Source: SXOA01 sp051004015
GTDB taxonomy: Bacteria > Planctomycetota > Planctomycetia > Pirellulales > Pirellulaceae
DNA: 49,264 nt
Reading direction: 5' to 3'
NCBI GenBank assembly: GCA_051004015.1
Contig: JBPCKT010000019.1
Location: 1-49,264, forward strand
A program made the translations under genes and the position numbers. The notes beneath the pieces were generated by a model, which saw only the letters and a program-made list of their open reading frames with translations, was not told the origin of the DNA and searched no databases. This document shows, piece after piece, positions 8,579 through 16,356 of this stretch (position 1 is its first letter; each line of letters starts with the position of its first letter).

Positions 8579-10201
8579 CTATTCCAGTTCCGCATCCGGC
8601 CTGACGGTCAAATACCAGGTCTTCCAGCGCTCTTTCGCGGACGCGCGGGCTTTGTTATCGGGCTTGTCGCCCAGCAGGTTGACGCCGCTGGTCTTCCAAC
8701 CCACGAATTGCAAGCCTTCGTCCGCGGCCATCACCACTTGCCAGTCGGGGTCGTCCAGCGCGGCGAGGAGGGCGGGGCAACTTTCAATGTCGCGAAGCTG
8801 GCTGAGGACGCGGACCGCGGTGACGCGGGCATCGGGAACGCCCGTGGCCGCCAATGTCCGCAGGCGATGGAGCAGCTCCTTTTTCTCCTCGGGCTTGGAG
8901 GCTTTGAGGCGATCCCGCAGCAAGTCCACGTCCGCGGCGACGGCGGCGAACATGGAATGGTCGGGCTTGGAGAGAATGTCAATCAGCTCGGTGGTGGGAT
9001 TGGCGAGCCGTTTGGCCGCGACCTGGCCACCGCGAACGCGGACTTCCTGCACTTCCGTCGGCAAGCCGCGGCCGGCGAGCAGCGAGCCATCGCCATAGCT
9101 CTTGGCCCGCTCGATGGCCTTCTTGGTGGAGCGAAGTAGGAACAGTACGGAGAAGGCGGTGTTTACATCCACGTAAGGCTTCTGGCCTTCCTCGGTATCC
9201 CAACAGCCATTGGCCTTTTGGGTCTTTTTGAGATACGCAAAGCCCTCGTCATACCAGGTCGGTTCCTTAACGGAGCGTCCTGCCGCCGCCTCCTGGAAAC
9301 TCTTGCCCCGTTCGAGCGCGTACAGGTAATAGTGCGTGAATCCCGGCGGATCGATCTTGTAATTCTTGGCGAACCAGGCTTTGCCCCGCTCTTGGGCGGC
9401 TCTGATTAACTTGCCGTCGACATTCGTGGCTGGCCCTCTCTTTACGGCTGCCGCCTTCTTCAGCGGGCGGAGGGCAGGGGGTAGGCCGCTGTCCAGGTCA
9501 CTGTGCAACTCCCCCAGCCCCAACAGGTCAGCCGCCATGTACGTACACCCCAGCGCCGCCATGGTCATGCCCGGCTTGTTGGGATCCTGCTTGGCCAGCA
9601 CCATCCTGTCGGAATCCGTCGCTTCGACACCTTGATAACCCCAGTTGCCATTGGGATCTTGCGTACGAATCAGCCAGTCCGTGACGCGCTCGACGGACTT
9701 TTGGGAAATGGGAATCCCCACCGCGTTCATTTCCCAGTAGCTGAGCATGCCGTACTGAGTCATCGAAGTATCCCCGGTTTGCTTGTCGGGATAGCCCCAG
9801 CCGCCGTGCGATTTCTGCCGGTCCTCCAGCGAATCCCGCAACTTGACGATCTCGGGCTGGTATTTGCTGGGGTTTAGCGCGCAGAGAAAGATAATCGCGA
9901 TGCCCGTGCTATAGATGTCCGCCCCCACCTCGCCCTTCGTGGCGGCGATGCAGGAATCCACCGCGGCAACGATTCTGGGGTGCTTCTCATCCGCGCCATC
10001 CTTGAGAAACGCCAGGCCAATCAGGCACCGGCCTCCAAGGCTTCCTTCCTTCGACGTCTCTAGATACTTAAGCCCCTTCTTGATGACCGCCCGCACCTCC
10101 GGGCTCTCCGGCGTATGAGCCGTGGCGATCCGCGGTATCGACGCGAACAGCGCCGCCATCCCAGCGAGCAAAAAACAACCCGGGCGCAAGAGAGCGTTCA
10201 T
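8579..10201 (-). CDS. secreted prenyltransferase/squalene-cyclase-fold repeat protein
   Basis: 540 residues from the ATG at 10201, chosen because GGAGGG lies 7 nt upstream and a good signal peptide follows (LLAGMAALFASIPRIATA). An in-frame start at 10294 would bury the signal peptide. Repeats typical of the terpenoid-cyclase toroid recur: HGGWGYPDKQTGDTSMTQY, PNGNWGYQG, ANGCWDTEEG. The cyclase catalytic motif DxDD is not seen, so enzymatic cyclisation is unlikely. Such secreted toroids are common in planctomycetes. The last ~100 residues look like HEAT repeats (ATGVPDARVTAVRVLSQL). It is the first gene of the five-gene operon and probably belongs to the same envelope assembly (inference). Confidence 0.85.
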   Translation of the reverse strand: MNALLRPGCFLLAGMAALFASIPRIATAHTPESPEVRAVIKKGLKYLETSKEGSLGGRCLIGLAFLKDGADEKHPRIVAAVDSCIAATKGEVGADIYSTGIAIIFLCALNPSKYQPEIVKLRDSLEDRQKSHGGWGYPDKQTGDTSMTQYGMLSYWEMNAVGIPISQKSVERVTDWLIRTQDPNGNWGYQGVEATDSDRMVLAKQDPNKPGMTMAALGCTYMAADLLGLGELHSDLDSGLPPALRPLKKAAAVKRGPATNVDGKLIRAAQERGKAWFAKNYKIDPPGFTHYYLYALERGKSFQEAAAGRSVKEPTWYDEGFAYLKKTQKANGCWDTEEGQKPYVDVNTAFSVLFLLRSTKKAIERAKSYGDGSLLAGRGLPTEVQEVRVRGGQVAAKRLANPTTELIDILSKPDHSMFAAVAADVDLLRDRLKASKPEEKKELLHRLRTLAATGVPDARVTAVRVLSQLRDIESCPALLAALDDPDWQVVMAADEGLQFVGWKTSGVNLLGDKPDNKARASAKERWKTWYLTVRPDAELE

Positions 10202-10339
10202 CGTCGTCCCTCCACATGCACATCCCAGCCCGCAGCGAAAACCGCGGGCAAATCTAACAGCGATGCTAACTCTGTTGGGAGGGGATGTCAACAAAAGCGA
10301 TGAGGAGGGCGAACGCTAAGTTTCGTCAAGAAATGGAGG

Positions 10340-10570
10340 TCAAGCAGGTTCAACTGACTCGTCCAGGAGTTCAGCCACTCGCTGGGAGGTCATTGGAAGT
10401 GTGCCGGGGGTCGGAGATGGCACCATCGGCAATGAGATTCGCTGTTTCGATTTTTCGTCTGGAGTGTTCGATGGTTGCAGAATCGAGACCGTCACGCGCG
10501 TTCCTTCCCGCAATGCCTGCCCGCCGATGAGGACGATAACCCCGTTCTTAACAAAGCCGTCGATATCCAT
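10340..10570 (-). CDS. small antitoxin-like protein
   Basis: 76 residues. The N-terminus, NGVIVLIGGQALREGTRVTV, matches the pattern of small AbrB/DUF104-type antitoxins (beta strand, 'x-L-x-EGTxV'). The C-terminus ends SQRVAELLDESVEPA. A purine-rich site (AGGATCGGG) precedes the ATG. Its first 23 nt overlap the end of the leucine-rich-repeat gene. No PIN or other toxin gene is adjacent, so it is either an orphan or not an antitoxin. Confidence 0.6.
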   Translation of the reverse strand: MDIDGFVKNGVIVLIGGQALREGTRVTVSILQPSNTPDEKSKQRISLPMVPSPTPGTLPMTSQRVAELLDESVEPA

Positions 10571-11507
10571 TGCCCGATCCTATCACGGATACCTTGACTT
10601 TTGGTAGCACCGCTTTGGCGGCATCCTTATCGATAGCGCGAGATACGCCCAGATACAGTTCAGAGAGCATTGCGTGGCCCTGTAACGGCCTCAATCCTTT
10701 CACAGTTACTTGGGTGCGCTGCAATTCAAGCACCCTTAGCTTGGGCATGGAAGCAAAAACGGGTATTGAAGCATCGGAAATCTGCGACCGATGGTTGCCT
10801 GTGCTACCGAGCCAGAGTACTTCGATGGTCGGGTTGTCTCGCAGCGCTTTCACCCCCTCATCGCTGACTTCGTTCTGTTGAAGGCTCAGAGTATCAATGC
10901 ATGGTAGACCCGCGAGCGTTGCCAGGCCCAGGTCCGACAAATGCGTTCCCGAAAGATGGACGGTTCGTAACCGTGGCATGTTCCGAAGCTGTGTAACACC
11001 CTTATCGGTGATTTGATCGGCATCCCAAAAAAAGAACTCCTCAAGTCCTTTCAGTTTTGCCAGCTCAGCAAATCCTGCATCGTCTAGCTGATGCTCCTTG
11101 ACCGCTAGATACCGCAGGTACGGAAACCCGCTGAGAAGGGGGGAGATGTTTGCGCTGGCGTTTGGATTATCACGCCGCGTCTTTCCCCCATCTTCGTAAG
11201 CGTAAACCATCGAGACAACGTCAACATTGTGAAAGAAGTCGACTCCCAATCCGTCAATCAGCATCTTGGGGATGGGCGAATCGGCGGCGAAATCAGACTT
11301 TGATTTCTTCGCATCGTAGCGTTGGTAGTCGTAGTAGACCCACCCGCCGCTATCTCGAATCCCCTTCACCGCTGCTGATTGGCGCCGGGCTCGGTACATC
11401 CACCAGCTCAGGCCAATACACAGCAGCGTGATCGCAATCAACAGCGACCGGAGGCTGAAGCGAAGGGCAAATCGTCGTCGTGGCGGTTGGATTTTTTCGG
11501 AGGACAT
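10548..11507 (-). CDS. membrane-anchored leucine-rich-repeat protein
   Basis: 319 residues. A basic N-terminus is followed by RFSLRSLLIAITLLCIGLSW, the single N-terminal helix found in many planctomycete proteins. From ~120 on, leucine-rich repeats are evident (LRYLAVKEHQLDDAGFAEL, LRTVHLSGTHLSDLGLATL, LRVLELQRTQVTVKGLRPL), of the cysteine-free bacterial type. It probably acts in the envelope by protein binding; partner unknown. It may be transcribed together with the small gene that overlaps its end. Confidence 0.8.
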   Translation of the reverse strand: MSSEKIQPPRRRFALRFSLRSLLIAITLLCIGLSWWMYRARRQSAAVKGIRDSGGWVYYDYQRYDAKKSKSDFAADSPIPKMLIDGLGVDFFHNVDVVSMVYAYEDGGKTRRDNPNASANISPLLSGFPYLRYLAVKEHQLDDAGFAELAKLKGLEEFFFWDADQITDKGVTQLRNMPRLRTVHLSGTHLSDLGLATLAGLPCIDTLSLQQNEVSDEGVKALRDNPTIEVLWLGSTGNHRSQISDASIPVFASMPKLRVLELQRTQVTVKGLRPLQGHAMLSELYLGVSRAIDKDAAKAVLPKVKVSVIGSGNGYRRLC

Positions 11508-11534
11508 AGTAACGATATCTCCGTCAGATTCTCT

Positions 11535-11558
11535 GGGCAGGCTGGAAGCCTACCCCAC
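11535..11558. repeat. stop-codon-proximal REP-like unit, copy 1
   Basis: On the minus strand, GTGGGGTAGGCTTCCAGCC begins about 2 nt after the stop of the sulfotransferase gene. The core GGCTtccAGCC forms a small hairpin. Near-identical units lie at 13657-13682 (opposite orientation) and 33311-33335, each next to the end of a gene. Confidence 0.7.
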
Positions 11559-11559
11559 C

Positions 11560-12702
11560 CTAGTACCCATACCTCTCAAAATACTCCCGCCACCGCTGCC
11601 GGATTTCCGCTTTCATCTCGTCGTCAAGTTCATGCTTGTTCGGCTGATAGGGTTTCTGCTTGCCGACGTAGGCGTCGAGTGTTGGCCGCAGGGCTTCGAA
11701 GTCGTCGAGCCCGAGCTCCTGATACACGCGCCGCACCTCGGCCACGGGGTTTTGCACGAGGTCCTCGTAACGCAGGTCGCAGATATTTTGGGGGTCAATC
11801 TCCCGCCGCTGTTTTTCGAAGCCGCGGTACATGCGGGTGAGGCACTCGTAGACGTACTCTTCCAACCCCTTGTGGCGGGGCATTTGCAGCCCTTGCACCT
11901 CGTCGAGCGATTTCCAAAGTCGGACCGTGGAAGGGAAGAGGGCGTAGGGATCGCGGACGATGTGGATAAACTTGGCCCCAGGAAAGAGGCGGCTGAGGAA
12001 GGCGATGCGGCCGGTGTGCGGCGGGGATTTGAGCAGGGCTCGCTTCCCGCTCTGGAAGGTGAGGGCCTTCACGAAGCCTTCCAGGCCCATTTCAAACTTT
12101 TGCAAGTCGGCCGGAGCGACCCCCTCCATGTCCAGAAACTCCATGTGCGGCGGTGGGTCGTTGGGGAAGGCCATCCGCTCATACGGCGTGGGGACGGCCA
12201 GCGTGAGCAAGGCAAATTCGTCCTCCTGCGGACGGGTCCAGCCGGCGGTGACATTGTCCATCGGCCGGTGCCGCGGAAGCAGCCAGCCGCCGAATGTCTT
12301 CATCATCCATTCCGTCAGCAGAAAGTGCCGCGGGGCAAAGCACTGGTAGGTCGTGGGGGTCGCGAAGCGGCTGTCAAGCTCCAGCAACTCGTGCAGGTAG
12401 GTGGTGCCGCTCCGCCAATGTCCCAAAATGAACACCGGCGGCTGCTCAATGACGGTGGCGTCAATCTGCTTGCCGTAGCGTAAGCGCTGGACGGCCGACA
12501 TCACGGAATTGAACGGCGTAATCAGCGTGATCAGAAACGCCATCGGCCAGCGAAGCGGGTGAATGCGAAAGCGATGCCTCACGCAGAGCTGGATCCACTC
12601 AGTAAATCGCAGGCCATGCCAGAACCGGGGGCTCCAGAACGGATAGAAATGGAATTTCTGCGCGGGCTTCTTCACCGGCGGCTTCGTGGAAGGCTGCGTC
12701 AT
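11560..12702 (-). CDS. sulfotransferase family protein
   Basis: 380 residues. The PAPS 5'-phosphosulfate loop is visible as GHWRSGT (94-100), and the 3'-phosphate site as IHIVRDPYALFPSTV (RDP at 250-252, Ser258). KSPPHTGRI (225-233) matches the usual block between them. It should transfer sulfate from PAPS to an unknown acceptor. A hydrophobic segment around 50-70 (WPMAFLITLITPFNSVM) suggests membrane association. Planctomycete genomes contain many such genes. It is divergent from a 2-phosphosulfolactate phosphatase gene, with a long inverted repeat between the two. Confidence 0.9.
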   Translation of the reverse strand: MTQPSTKPPVKKPAQKFHFYPFWSPRFWHGLRFTEWIQLCVRHRFRIHPLRWPMAFLITLITPFNSVMSAVQRLRYGKQIDATVIEQPPVFILGHWRSGTTYLHELLELDSRFATPTTYQCFAPRHFLLTEWMMKTFGGWLLPRHRPMDNVTAGWTRPQEDEFALLTLAVPTPYERMAFPNDPPPHMEFLDMEGVAPADLQKFEMGLEGFVKALTFQSGKRALLKSPPHTGRIAFLSRLFPGAKFIHIVRDPYALFPSTVRLWKSLDEVQGLQMPRHKGLEEYVYECLTRMYRGFEKQRREIDPQNICDLRYEDLVQNPVAEVRRVYQELGLDDFEALRPTLDAYVGKQKPYQPNKHELDDEMKAEIRQRWREYFERYGY

Positions 12703-12770
12703 GCGGGGAGGGATTTCTAGGGGCGAAAGAAAGGTATTATAGATGCGAAGCCCAAACTGCGTAACGTCAC

Positions 12771-12871
12771 CGGCGAGCGGCCTGCGTAAGCTGGCCGGTG
12801 GCGCGGCGAACAGGTTTTCGGCGATATACCCAACGCCACCTCACCGGGAAGCTTACGCATCCCGCTCGCCG
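12771..12871. repeat. 30-nt imperfect inverted repeat between divergent genes
   Basis: CGGCGAGCGG.CTGCGTAAGCT.G.CCGGTG (12771-12800) is matched in reverse by CACCGGGAAGCTTACGCA.CCCGCTCGCCG (12842-12871), separated by about 41 nt. GCGTAAGCT and CGGCGAGCGG are conserved in both arms. The location between two divergent genes suggests a REP/BIME-like element or a regulatory cruciform. Confidence 0.75.
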
Positions 12872-12874
12872 ACC

Positions 12875-13621
12875 ATGTACCGCACCCTTAACGTCCATCT
12901 GCTCCCCGCCCTCGTCGAGCCGCGCGAGCTAGCCGGCAAGACCGTGGTAGTAATTGACGTCCTGCGGGCGACCACGACCATCATTCACGCGCTGGCCGCG
13001 GGAGCGAAGGAAGTGATGCCGCTATTAGAGGTGCAAGAAGCACAAGAGCTAGCTCGAAAACTAGCGCCTGGTGCGGTTCTGGGGGGCGAGAGAGGCGGCA
13101 AACGGATAGCCGGCTTTGACCTGGGGAATTCGCCGCTGGAATACACGCTGGCCGCGGTGGGCGGACAGACGCTCGTCTTCACCACCACCAACGGCACCCG
13201 CGCTATGCTTCGTTGCGCTCAGGCCCGCCGCATCCTCATCGCCGGTTTTGTCAATTTCTCCGCCGTCTGCCGCCAGCTGGCCGAGGAAGAGCAGATTGAA
13301 ATCGTCTGCGCCGGCACCGACGGCCACGTCACCCGTGAAGACACGCTGCTGGCGGGCGCGATTGTGGAAGATTGTCGACGTTCGCGAAACGACGAGTGGG
13401 ATTGCAACGACCAGGCCGAAATCGCCGCTGATGCCTGGCGGACCGCCGTCGGCACCCTTTCCGGACGCGACCCTCTCGCTGCCGCTCTCCGCGAAAGCCG
13501 CGGGGGCAGGAATCTTATCGAAATCGGGCACGAGGACGACATCGACCTGGCGGCCCAGATCGACCGGTTCGACATCGTGCCGGAGCTGGACGTCGCGGCC
13601 TGGCGGATTCGCCTGTCCTAG
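12875..13621 (+). CDS. comB: 2-phosphosulfolactate phosphatase (ComB family)
   Basis: 248 residues from the ATG at 12875 (MYRTLNVHLLPALVEPREL). An in-frame ATG at 12743 would translate the inverted repeat and is rejected. Family motifs are clear: VVVIDVLRATTTIIHALAAG, GGERGGKRIAGFDLGNSP, TTTNGTRAM and CAGTDGHVTREDTLLAGAI. The enzyme class hydrolyses 2-phosphosulfolactate to sulfolactate with Mg2+, a step first known from coenzyme M synthesis; in bacteria its role is often uncertain. No other sulfonate-pathway gene is nearby, so the physiological role here is open. Confidence 0.9.
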   Translation: MYRTLNVHLLPALVEPRELAGKTVVVIDVLRATTTIIHALAAGAKEVMPLLEVQEAQELARKLAPGAVLGGERGGKRIAGFDLGNSPLEYTLAAVGGQTLVFTTTNGTRAMLRCAQARRILIAGFVNFSAVCRQLAEEEQIEIVCAGTDGHVTREDTLLAGAIVEDCRRSRNDEWDCNDQAEIAADAWRTAVGTLSGRDPLAAALRESRGGRNLIEIGHEDDIDLAAQIDRFDIVPELDVAAWRIRLS

Positions 13622-13656
13622 ACCGCGAACGCAAGCGGCCGGTAAACTGTCTCTTT

Positions 13657-13682
13657 CTGGGCAGGCTGGAAGCCTATCCCAC
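13657..13682. repeat. stop-codon-proximal REP-like unit, copy 2
   Basis: CTGGGCAGGCTGGAAGCC followed by TATCCCAC matches the units at 11535-11558 and 33311-33335. It lies about 36 nt after the comB stop. A pyrimidine-rich direct repeat (CCTCTGCCCTCTaA) follows at about 13690-13718. Confidence 0.65.
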
Positions 13683-13719
13683 GATCTGACCTCTGCCCTC
13701 TAACCTCTGCCCTCTTCCC

Positions 13720-15333
13720 ATGGAAATGGACAAACTGGTTTCGCTCTGCAAACGCCGCGGTTTCCTCTTTCAGTCGAGCGAAATCTATGGCGGCCTGAAT
13801 GGATTCTGGGATTACGGCCCGCTGGGAGTGGAGCTCAAGCGGAACATCAAGGAGGCCTGGTGGCGGGACATGGTCACCGGCCACGACGACATCGAGGCCC
13901 CGCCGGGAGCCCCCGAGGCCTACGAGATGTGCGGCCTGGACTGCACCATTATCATGCATCCGCAGGTCTGGAAGGTGAGCGGACATTACGACCTGTTCGT
14001 GGACAAGATGGTCGATTGCACGGAATCGAAGAAACGCTACCGCTACGACCAGGTTCCCGGCCGCTGGGTGGAAGCCAAGGGGCAAAAGGTCTTCATCACC
14101 ACCGGAGCCGACGATAAGCCGGAACAAGACATCGAAGCGCGGGCCCTCAAGTACTTCAACCTGCGGGCGAAGGACGCGGCTGATTTGGCCTGGCAAGGGG
14201 GACTCGTTTCGCTCGCCAAAATCGACCCGGCTGAATATGTGAAGGTGCTTGCTCCCGATGCGAAGGCGTTGGGATCGCTGACAGCGCCGCGGGACTTCAA
14301 TTTGATGTTCAAGACCATCGTCGGAGCGCTCGGCACGGAAGACGATGCCGCGTTTCTGCGGCCAGAGACCGCCCAGGGCATATTCGTCAACTTCAAAAAC
14401 GTCCTCGACAGCAGCCGCGTGCGGGTGCCGTTTGGGATTGCCCAGATGGGGAAGAGCTTTCGCAACGAAATCACGCCGCGGAATTTCACGTTCCGTTCGC
14501 GCGAGTTCGAGCAGATGGAGATTGAGTTTTTCTGCCATCCGAGCTCCTCGGTGCAGTGGTATCAATACTGGCGCGACCGGCGATTCCGCTGGTACACGGA
14601 ATTGGGCCTGGCCAGCGAGCGGCTGCAACTGCGGGAGCATCATCAGGACGAGCTGAGCCATTACAGCCGCGGCACGGCGGATATTGAGTATGCGTTCCCG
14701 TTCCTCCCCGCGGGCGAATACGGCGAGCTGGAAGGAGTTGCTCATCGCGGAGACTTTGACCTCCGCAGTCACATGGAGGGCAAGCTCGACCCCCATTCCA
14801 AGCCGGACCTCAAAGTGGAGCTCGGCGAGGACGGGAAGCCAAAATGGAAGGGAAGCGGCAAGGATTTGACCTACCGGGACGACATCACGAACGAACGGTA
14901 TCTCCCGCACGTCATCGAGCCTTCCGCCGGTGCGGACCGGGCCACGCTGGCGTTTCTGTGCGAGGCCTATCACGAGGACCAGGCTCCGGACGACAAGGGG
15001 GAGATGCAGACCCGCGTGGTCATGAAGCTCCATCCCCGCATCGCCCCCATCAAGGCGGCTGTCTTTCCGCTCGTGAAGAAGGACGGAATGCCGGAAGTCG
15101 CCCAGAAGATCTACCGCGAGCTGAAGAAACGCTGGAACGTCTTCTACGACGAAAAAGGAGCCGTCGGCCGCCGCTACCGCCGCCAGGATGAAGCGGGAAC
15201 ACCGTACTGCATTACCGTGGACGGTCAGACGCTGCAAGACCAGACGGTGACGATTCGGGATCGGGACACGCTGAAGCAGTGGCGAGTGAAGGTGGAGGAA
15301 GTGACGGCGGAATTGGCCGAGAGACTGAAGTAA
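13720..15333 (+). CDS. glyS: glycyl-tRNA synthetase, class II dimeric type
   Basis: 537 residues. It charges tRNA-Gly with glycine. The N-terminus MDKLVSLCKRRGF, then FQSSEIYGGLNGFWDYGPLG, is diagnostic for the single-chain (alpha2) enzyme. Class II motif 2 is visible (SFRNEITPRNFTFRSREFEQ), preceded by FLRPETAQGIFVNFKNV. Motif 3 is near RATLAFLCEAYHED, and a C-terminal anticodon-binding domain follows (IAPIKAAVFPLVKKDG). The start could be ATG 13720 or 13726; no strong ribosome binding site separates them. No T-box leader is seen upstream. Confidence 0.96.
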   Translation: MEMDKLVSLCKRRGFLFQSSEIYGGLNGFWDYGPLGVELKRNIKEAWWRDMVTGHDDIEAPPGAPEAYEMCGLDCTIIMHPQVWKVSGHYDLFVDKMVDCTESKKRYRYDQVPGRWVEAKGQKVFITTGADDKPEQDIEARALKYFNLRAKDAADLAWQGGLVSLAKIDPAEYVKVLAPDAKALGSLTAPRDFNLMFKTIVGALGTEDDAAFLRPETAQGIFVNFKNVLDSSRVRVPFGIAQMGKSFRNEITPRNFTFRSREFEQMEIEFFCHPSSSVQWYQYWRDRRFRWYTELGLASERLQLREHHQDELSHYSRGTADIEYAFPFLPAGEYGELEGVAHRGDFDLRSHMEGKLDPHSKPDLKVELGEDGKPKWKGSGKDLTYRDDITNERYLPHVIEPSAGADRATLAFLCEAYHEDQAPDDKGEMQTRVVMKLHPRIAPIKAAVFPLVKKDGMPEVAQKIYRELKKRWNVFYDEKGAVGRRYRRQDEAGTPYCITVDGQTLQDQTVTIRDRDTLKQWRVKVEEVTAELAERLK

Positions 15334-15432
15334 ATGACGAAATTCGAATGGCGAATGGCGAATGAACGAGGACGGCACTCAAGTTCGCTGCTTCATTCTG
15401 AATTCGTCATTCGGAATTCGAATTTCGTCATT
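15333..15432. repeat. inverted repeat of the AATGACGAAATTCGAAT family, copy 1
   Basis: AATGACGAAATTCGAAT (15333-15349) is matched by its exact reverse complement at 15416-15432. The left arm starts on the last base of the glyS stop codon. Related arms occur at 45050-45128. The intervening sequence is made of GAATGGCGAAT-like units. Confidence 0.75.
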
Positions 15433-15443
15433 CCTCCCTCCCC

Positions 15444-16262
15444 ATGATTCCCACCCTCAGTCAGGTCTGTTCCCTCACTTCGCGTTTCGATGCGGATATT
15501 GAGGACTACGCTGCCGGCAAGTGCGAAAGCGTGGAAATCTGGCTGACGAAGCTGGAGGACTACTTGCAGCGGCATAGCGTGGCGGAGGTGAAAGATTGGC
15601 TGGCAAAGTTTGGAGTTTCCGCGCCGGTGGCCAGTTTTCAGGGAGGCATTCTGGCCAGTCAGGGAGAGCGGCGGAAGGAAGCTTGGGACTTGTTCCGTAG
15701 CCGCTTGGAAATCTGCCAGTCCGTCGGCGTCGGCACCATCGTCATCGCCTGCGACGTTCCGCAGCCGCTGTCGCAGGAGACGGTGGAGCGGGTCCAAGTC
15801 TCGCTCGTGCAGGCGGCCCAAGAGTGCGGCAAGCGGGGCTTGCGGGGGGCTCTGGAATTTCAAGCCACCAGCGCCTTCGGCAACAACCTGCAAACTGTAG
15901 CTGCGCTCGTCGCCGAAGCCGGCAGCCCGCATCTGGGCATCTGCCTCGACGCTTTCCACTTCTTCACCGGTCCCAGCAAGACCGAAGACCTCGGCTATTT
16001 GACCACCTCGAACCTCTTCCACGTGCAACTCTGCGACCTGCTTGACACCCCCCGTGAGCTCGCCAGTGACAGCGATCGCATCCTCCCCGGCGACGGCGAC
16101 TTCCCCTTGCAGCTGCTCATCGAACACTTTCGCGGCATCCACTACACCGGCTGCGTTTCCCTCGAGCTCCTCAACCCTCAGCTTTGGCAAGTCCCTCCGC
16201 GACAACTGGGGGAAATTGGGATGACGGCGCTTCGCAAGATTCTGGGGCAGGCCGCGATGTGA
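15444..16262 (+). CDS. sugar phosphate isomerase/epimerase (xylose-isomerase-like TIM barrel)
   Basis: 272 residues. Typical AP-endonuclease-2/xylose isomerase-like barrel features are present: ALEFQAT, GICLDAFHFFTG, HVQLCDLLDTPRE, ILPGDGDFPLQLLIEHFRG and TGCVSLELLNPQLW. Those Glu, Asp and His residues fit the divalent-metal site. The substrate is unknown. The C-terminus (QLGEIGMTALRKILGQAAM) recurs, diverged, as a fossil at 18350-18433, beyond two membrane-protein genes, which indicates a rearrangement just downstream of this gene. Confidence 0.85.
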   Translation: MIPTLSQVCSLTSRFDADIEDYAAGKCESVEIWLTKLEDYLQRHSVAEVKDWLAKFGVSAPVASFQGGILASQGERRKEAWDLFRSRLEICQSVGVGTIVIACDVPQPLSQETVERVQVSLVQAAQECGKRGLRGALEFQATSAFGNNLQTVAALVAEAGSPHLGICLDAFHFFTGPSKTEDLGYLTTSNLFHVQLCDLLDTPRELASDSDRILPGDGDFPLQLLIEHFRGIHYTGCVSLELLNPQLWQVPPRQLGEIGMTALRKILGQAAM

Positions 16263-16334
16263 GCATTGTGTCGCGCGCTTCTGTAGAAGAAGATAATTTC
16301 GTCCACAGGCGAGATCACATGTCACCTCCAATAC

Positions 16335-16341
16335 TTTTTTT
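16335..16341 (+). other. run of seven T at the likely true 5' end of a membrane-protein gene
   Basis: An ATG at 16319, preceded by AGGCGAG, opens a frame that ends after 17 codons. Adding one T to this run (T8) would fuse it to the long downstream frame, giving MSPPILFFRRAAVLWSLVAG, a natural membrane-protein N-terminus. This could be a sequencing or assembly error, a real frameshift, or slippage. Confidence 0.5.
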
Positions 16342-16356
16342 CGTCGCGCCGCCGTT

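Noticed and set aside
8579..10201. True squalene-hopene cyclase
   Set aside because: The protein is secreted and the DxDD motif is missing, so only the toroid repeat fold is claimed.
12743..12874. N-terminal extension of ComB from an upstream ATG
   Set aside because: The extension would translate the 30-nt inverted repeat; the family starts at MYRTLNVHLLP.
13622..13719. T-box leader for glyS
   Set aside because: The gap is too short and holds repeat units; no T-box sequence or antiterminator is seen.
13618..15378. Long open frame (586 codons) on the minus strand opposite glyS
   Set aside because: It is the antisense of a GC-rich, clearly conserved gene; no signal, motif or ribosome binding site supports it.
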